A stretch of 37,573 nt of DNA from a virus. The DNA is taken from positions 1-37,573 of IMG/VR virus record IMGVR_UViG_3300038422_000017; one strand, 5' to 3'. The notes under the pieces were generated by a model that ran no database searches, was not told the DNA's origin, and saw only the letters and a list, made by a program, of their open reading frames with translations. Of the stretch, positions 33,888 to 37,573 are shown one piece after another (positions within the stretch are counted from its first letter, which is position 1; the number at the start of each line of letters is the position of its first letter). Position numbers and translations under genes: made by a program.

Positions 33888-34862
33888 TCATTCGTCTAGT
33901 GACACCTCAAAAGCTTCCGCCACGGCGAGCCTTTTTCGCTCATAATCCGTGAGTTTTGATCTGTCGATTTGTTTTTTCGCTTGTGTTTGATTTGAGTTGC
34001 TTAGGGTTGTAGATGCTTTTCTTGCCGGAGGTTCTTTAGTATCCTTTTCGTCTTTCGCATCTCCAAGCTCTGATAGGATGCTATCCAATAGACCTGCGGC
34101 CTTGAGCGTCTTGAGGCTTTGGCGAAGACCGGTGCGTAGTTGATTTTCAGTATACTCCGCGATTGACTCGAAAGTGTCATCCGGAGTCAGTTCGCCAGCG
34201 CGCTCGCGCCGATACGCCTCGTTGACGATCAGGTGAGATTGCTCCATGGCGGATAGTAGCGGGTATGTCCCTGCGGCCGCCTTTACCCGATCTCGCGTGA
34301 CGGCCATTTCGTATTTTATCTTTTCGGATTGCTGCCGTTCCGCTTCTTTACCGGCCAGTTCTTTTTCTTTGAGTTCCCTGTCCGCGATCTTTTTCTCGAT
34401 CTCGGAAAGCTTGATCTCTTCAGGCGTCTTTGGTTTTACACCGCGTTTCAGAGTCCGGTCGGTATATTCTGTGAGGTCTAAGCCAAGCCGTCGTAGGATT
34501 TCCGCTTGTTCACCGGGATCCGCGTTCGTGTCGCGAAGCTTTTCTTTGATCCGCTCGAACTCCGCGATGGACTGCTCTCGCTTGTTTACCGCTTCGGTAA
34601 GCTCGCGCATTTTGCGTGACATTCGCGCCATTTCTATGGCTTGCTGTCTGAGCTTGACGGTCGAATCGTCACCCTTTTTACTGTCAGTATTCTCTGTTTT
34701 CTGGGTTTCTGTAGGTACCGGAACCTTACGCGTTACTGATTCATCTGACGCTTTGAACGCCTCTAGAATAGCGCTCTCACGTGGTGTAGGGATATCCTTA
34801 GTACCATCGGCATTAGCCGTGTTATTAGTCGTCTGAGTATTTTCTGTTTTCTGCGTATCCAT
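33888..34862 (-). CDS. Scaffold protein (324 residues)
   Basis: The ATG at 34862 lies shortly after the portal stop. The Shine-Dalgarno is weak, and an in-frame TTG at 34946 inside the portal gene is less likely. The protein is highly charged and helical: a low-complexity N terminus (Thr/Asn/Gln), a coiled coil (KMRELTAVNKREQSIAEF, EKEL repeats around 175-215) and a basic C terminus with KKQIDRSKLTDYERKRLAV. Position between portal and capsid is where scaffold genes lie. No protease gene is seen, so the scaffold may leave the prohead intact. Confidence 0.75.
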   Translation of the reverse strand: MDTQKTENTQTTNNTANADGTKDIPTPRESAILEAFKASDESVTRKVPVPTETQKTENTDSKKGDDSTVKLRQQAIEMARMSRKMRELTEAVNKREQSIAEFERIKEKLRDTNADPGEQAEILRRLGLDLTEYTDRTLKRGVKPKTPEEIKLSEIEKKIADRELKEKELAGKEAERQQSEKIKYEMAVTRDRVKAAAGTYPLLSAMEQSHLIVNEAYRRERAGELTPDDTFESIAEYTENQLRTGLRQSLKTLKAAGLLDSILSELGDAKDEKDTKEPPARKASTTLSNSNQTQAKKQIDRSKLTDYERKRLAVAEAFEVSLDE

Positions 34863-34866
34863 ATAT

Positions 34867-36753
34867 TTACATTGGTAGCTGCGGGTTTTCTGTGTTCTGA
34901 TTTTCTGTGTTCTGTGGTTGTACTGCGGTTGGTTGCCGTTGCCCAACTGGTGGCGCGGCGGTCACTCCCGTCTGGAATTGTTGCTGTGACATCGACGCGG
35001 CCGCCGACGTCAATAAGTCAAGCGACTCATTGGCCAACTGTATGAGTAATTCTAATCGCTCGTATGGTACCTTTAAGCGCCTATAAAGATGGTAAGCCTG
35101 TATACCTAGTTTATGCTGTAAAGCTAAGTCGTCTACCACTTCTGGGGTAGTATATATGCCTTCCTCGATGATCTCCTCAATCTTATCGAGAGCCTCATGG
35201 TAGGCGGAAAGTTTCATTTCGGTGAACCGATCGAGATCGGGGAATCCCATCAGTTCACGCGCTTCGTTCAGATCGATAAGCCCGGAGTCAAGCCAGTCCT
35301 GAACGGTCTGCTTACGCGCGGCCGTAGATTTCGGAAGCGACGAAGACTTGCCCATCTGGAGCCAGTACTCTTCATCGTCCATGCTGATGTCTTTGAACTT
35401 TATGTTCAGGGATTCGGTGCGTCGGCCCTTCGTGATCTTTGCCCGCACTGGCTGGAGTTCGCCACGCGAATCCATCCAAATCGCCAGCCGTATAATGCCG
35501 CGAGCCACGTCCAGATAAAAGGACTCAATTTCCTCGATCTTATCCTTGAATCGCTGCGAGTACATATCTTGCAATTCTCGCATAGCGATAGCGGCGGTAA
35601 CCCCTGCAGGCTTTTCGCCCTTCTGCATCATTTCGTTGATGCCGACCTGATCGCGCGCCTCCATTATTGTAGCGGTACGAAACTGCAGCAGCTCGATCGG
35701 GATAACGGACGGCGCGAATACCTGAGGGGGTTTATTTCCGGCCGGGTATAGGTAGACATTCGCCGGGTCGTCGTCGAAGGTCTCTACCCTCGCTGTGTCT
35801 TCGGCTATTATCTTTATACGCGAGATGTTATAAAGCGCGTCTTGCACGCGGATGTCGAAGTACCTGACCGTCTCATGAGCAAGACGGAGATCCTCGGCTA
35901 CCGACATACCATAAAAACCGAACGGTCGCTTTTCCCATCTGTAGACGATGATCGGAAAGGTAGGTATCGGATAGTCTTCGTCCAGCAATATGCCAGCAGT
36001 GGTAACAATCATATGGCGGCCGCCGAGATACTTACCTCCCCTTCGGTATGGCAAATGCCACGCCTCTACCACCTGCACGCGGTCGGTACCTAGTGACCAG
36101 CCGGGCAACCAGGAGAATGCCTCATTGATTGAGCCTTTGTCCGCGCGCTCGATTACGTCCTCGGAGTCTGGGAATAGCTCGAGCAGATCTTCCCGCGACA
36201 TATTTTTGATCTGGTACATGTTACGCGGAGTGCCGTAATAGCCCTCATCTACGTCTACTAGGATCTCCTCTGGATGGACGCGCTCGATCTTAATCCGCCC
36301 GTCATCAGCGATCAGTTTTACCGCTCCTATGGGGACGGTTGCAGCGTCGGTGAAGACCTCTTTGACCAGTTCATGGAGCTTGTTATCTTCGGCAATCGAG
36401 TCGATGAACAATTCGAAGTAGTGCGCGCGCTTGATTTGGCTCCATTCGGCGCCGTTGGTCACACACTTGACCGATAGATCAGTGGCCCCGAGATGCGACC
36501 GAAGGGTGTTTACGAAAGCGCGGATCAAGTTGAAGCGAACCCTACCGTCGACCGCAGGCGCCGCTAGCAGTTGTTCGCCTTGGGCGGTGCCGTCGTTACC
36601 TACGGGATCGCAATTTGACATTATGTCAAGATAGAGCCGGTCATCCTCCCTACGGCCTGACAGGTCACCTAGGATCCGCCTTACCTCGGAGGATATCAGG
36701 TTGGCGGCGTCGCTTTCAGAGCCTTTGTGATACCACTTTGGGGCTATTTCCAT
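34867..36753 (-). CDS. Portal protein (628 residues)
   Basis: This forms the dodecameric DNA gate at one capsid vertex. It carries the portal pattern of P22/T7-like phages: RVRFNLIRAFVNTLRSHLG, an early helical wing, VRYFDIRVQDALYNISRIKI, a core with GVTAAIAMRELQDMYSQRFK, and a long helical crown near the C terminus, which ends in Gln/Pro/Thr-rich sequence. TTTAGGAG lies before the ATG. It is preceded by a hairpin with a T-run and a promoter-like sequence, so structural gene expression may begin here. Confidence 0.85.
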   Translation of the reverse strand: MEIAPKWYHKGSESDAANLISSEVRRILGDLSGRREDDRLYLDIMSNCDPVGNDGTAQGEQLLAAPAVDGRVRFNLIRAFVNTLRSHLGATDLSVKCVTNGAEWSQIKRAHYFELFIDSIAEDNKLHELVKEVFTDAATVPIGAVKLIADDGRIKIERVHPEEILVDVDEGYYGTPRNMYQIKNMSREDLLELFPDSEDVIERADKGSINEAFSWLPGWSLGTDRVQVVEAWHLPYRRGGKYLGGRHMIVTTAGILLDEDYPIPTFPIIVYRWEKRPFGFYGMSVAEDLRLAHETVRYFDIRVQDALYNISRIKIIAEDTARVETFDDDPANVYLYPAGNKPPQVFAPSVIPIELLQFRTATIMEARDQVGINEMMQKGEKPAGVTAAIAMRELQDMYSQRFKDKIEEIESFYLDVARGIIRLAIWMDSRGELQPVRAKITKGRRTESLNIKFKDISMDDEEYWLQMGKSSSLPKSTAARKQTVQDWLDSGLIDLNEARELMGFPDLDRFTEMKLSAYHEALDKIEEIIEEGIYTTPEVVDDLALQHKLGIQAYHLYRRLKVPYERLELLIQLANESLDLLTSAAASMSQQQFQTGVTAAPPVGQRQPTAVQPQNTENQNTENPQLPM

Positions 36754-36768
36754 GTGACTCAGGCTCCT

Positions 36769-36816
36769 AAAAAGCAGAAAGCCCGTAACGTCGCATGCTG
36801 GTCGGCGTACGGGCTT
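36769..36816 (-). terminator. Terminator-like hairpin just before the portal gene
   Basis: On the - strand AAGCCCGTA (36816-36808) pairs with TACGGGCTT (36787-36779) around a 20-base loop, and TTTTT follows five bases later, running into the AGGAG of the portal gene. It lies downstream of a promoter-like sequence, so it could end read-through from the acetyltransferase or act as an attenuator for structural genes. The five-base gap makes it weaker than the terminators at 7237 and 12858. Confidence 0.55.
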
Positions 36817-36855
36817 CCTGTAGGGAGGGTAGGACTGTTTTGCAATTCAGGTCAT

Positions 36856-36915
36856 TCAATACCCCGCTTTCTGTGGGTGTCAAGACATTTTTTCAATCGA
36901 TGTGACATTTTGTCA
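36856..36915 (-). promoter_or_regulatory. Promoter-like sequence with upstream palindrome
   Basis: A perfect TTGACA (36883-36878) is followed after 16 bases by TATTGA (36861-36856). Twenty bases upstream of the -35 the palindrome TGACATTTTGTCA (36903-36915) could be an operator. The 234-base gap 36754-36987 otherwise holds only the terminator-like hairpin. The -10 is a poor match, so this is a candidate only. Confidence 0.4.
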
Positions 36916-36987
36916 TTTTGCTCGAGCAGACTGCAGCGTCGCTGTAGATTTTCACTTATTCACGAGGTGGAACAAAATCGACAAAAA

Positions 36988-37467
36988 TCAGACCGCGTCA
37001 TCCCGGCAAACCATCCCGTGCTTTCCCGCGATCTCCGTCCACTCGTCCGACCTCGATTTGAACGCGGTCACAATGTCGCACAGGTCGCCGTCGAACGCCT
37101 GCTCCAGTAGCGCCTTGCCGAGTCCCATCCCGCGAAACATCTTTTTCACGTAGATGTAGTAGATGACCTTCATGTGATAGCTATACACGATGAATCCCGC
37201 ATATTCGTCCTTCACCTCTCCGTCGTCATAAGCCATCTCCGCTATGTCGATAATCGTGTCCTCGTCTTGCAATATGTTGTTTACTATCGGCGTGATCAGT
37301 GCTCGGCGCCTAGCCAGCTCTACGTTTTCGATCGGCGTTCCGTCAATGCGTCTTGTCCGCAACCCAACGGCCGAATCACGCCAAGTCCCGAACACGAATG
37401 ACATTGCCGGATCTGTCTCGAATAAAGTTATTTCTCTTATCTTGAATGGTTCTGTCGATGTCGTCAT
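36988..37467 (-). CDS. GNAT-family N-acetyltransferase
   Basis: This 159-residue protein has the GNAT acetyl-CoA-binding core: a strand with VIYYIYVKKMF, then RGMGLGKALL (112-121, the R/QxxGxG/A loop) and a following helix. The N terminus is strand-rich with VGLRTRRIDG. Its substrate is unknown; protein or antibiotic-like small molecules are possible. It begins one base after the RyR gene in the leftward packaging operon. The ATG at 37467 corresponds to base 73 of the left repeat copy. Confidence 0.75.
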   Translation of the reverse strand: MTTSTEPFKIREITLFETDPAMSFVFGTWRDSAVGLRTRRIDGTPIENVELARRRALITPIVNNILQDEDTIIDIAEMAYDDGEVKDEYAGFIVYSYHMKVIYYIYVKKMFRGMGLGKALLEQAFDGDLCDIVTAFKSRSDEWTEIAGKHGMVCRDDAV

Positions 37468-37573
37468 TTTATATGTCTTCTTCGTGTTTAAGCAGCCTAA
37501 CTAAAGCGCAAAATATAAAATATTTCGACTTCTGTTCTGCGGGTAGCTGATCATAAGGAAGTAAGCATGGATG
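37395..37573. repeat. Right copy of contig-end direct repeat
   Basis: This is the second copy of bases 1-179. The single mismatch at 37522 would change the conserved Asp codon GAT of the RyR protein (residue 101 counted from the ATG at 428) to TAT, Tyr. The copy lies at the extreme end of the contig, so an end error or a population variant are both possible. Confidence 0.9.

Noticed and set aside
1-37573. Lysogeny genes, tRNAs, reverse transcriptase or diversity-generating repeats
   Set aside because: I looked for integrase, CI-like repressor, tRNA cloverleaf ends and template/variable repeats and found none I could support.

Overview
The window looks like one complete, circularly closing genome of a tailed bacteriophage with a short-tailed (podovirus-like) gene set. 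Bases 1-179 recur at 37395-37573 with one mismatch, so the unique length is about 37,394 bp. The neck and tail genes are an adaptor, a nozzle-like protein, a collagen-like fibre and three large ejection-type proteins. I see no tape measure, tube or sheath. Two lipoprotein signal peptides and a holin/spanin-like lysis block point to a Gram-negative host, but nothing identifies the species. I found no integrase, phage repressor, RNA polymerase, DNA polymerase, tRNA, CRISPR array or insertion sequence.

There are two divergent transcription units. They start from a 100-bp control region at 8735-8834 that carries a perfect 10-bp inverted repeat. The rightward unit (8835-13479, + strand) holds small unknown genes, a YqaJ-type exonuclease, a probable single-strand annealing protein, a conserved orphan protein and a ribbon-helix-helix protein. 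GGCAAGG-type repeats sit in front of three of its genes. The leftward unit (- strand) runs from 8734 to 1, through the circle junction, and then from 37467 down to 13421.

Read in transcription order, the leftward unit starts with an unknown protein, a Dam-type adenine methylase and a coiled-coil protein, then a terminator. Next comes a short leader ORF folded over a 19-bp RNA stem, followed by the replication initiator. Initiator codons are embedded in an iteron array that is the best origin candidate. After it come small zinc-binding proteins, a VRR-NUC nuclease, the small terminase, an RyR-like protein, the large terminase, a second RyR protein and a GNAT acetyltransferase. Then follow portal, scaffold, major capsid protein, two small head genes, adaptor, a collagen-like GXQ fibre, a glycosyltransferase-methyltransferase fusion, nozzle, three ejection proteins and the lysis block. 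The lysis block holds a Gly-Lys micro-ORF, a zinc-ribbon/holin protein, a BhlA- or spanin-like protein, a lipoprotein, a papain-like protease, a second lipoprotein and a CHAP-type endolysin.

Genes are tightly packed, with repeated ATGA and TAATG overlaps that suggest translational coupling. The two units converge and overlap tail to tail at 13421-13479. The points most worth following are the origin and leader-RNA assembly around 6262-7014, the two RyR-like proteins flanking the large terminase, the glutamine-rich collagen fibre beside a two-domain sugar/methyl transferase, and the papain-like protease in the lysis block.
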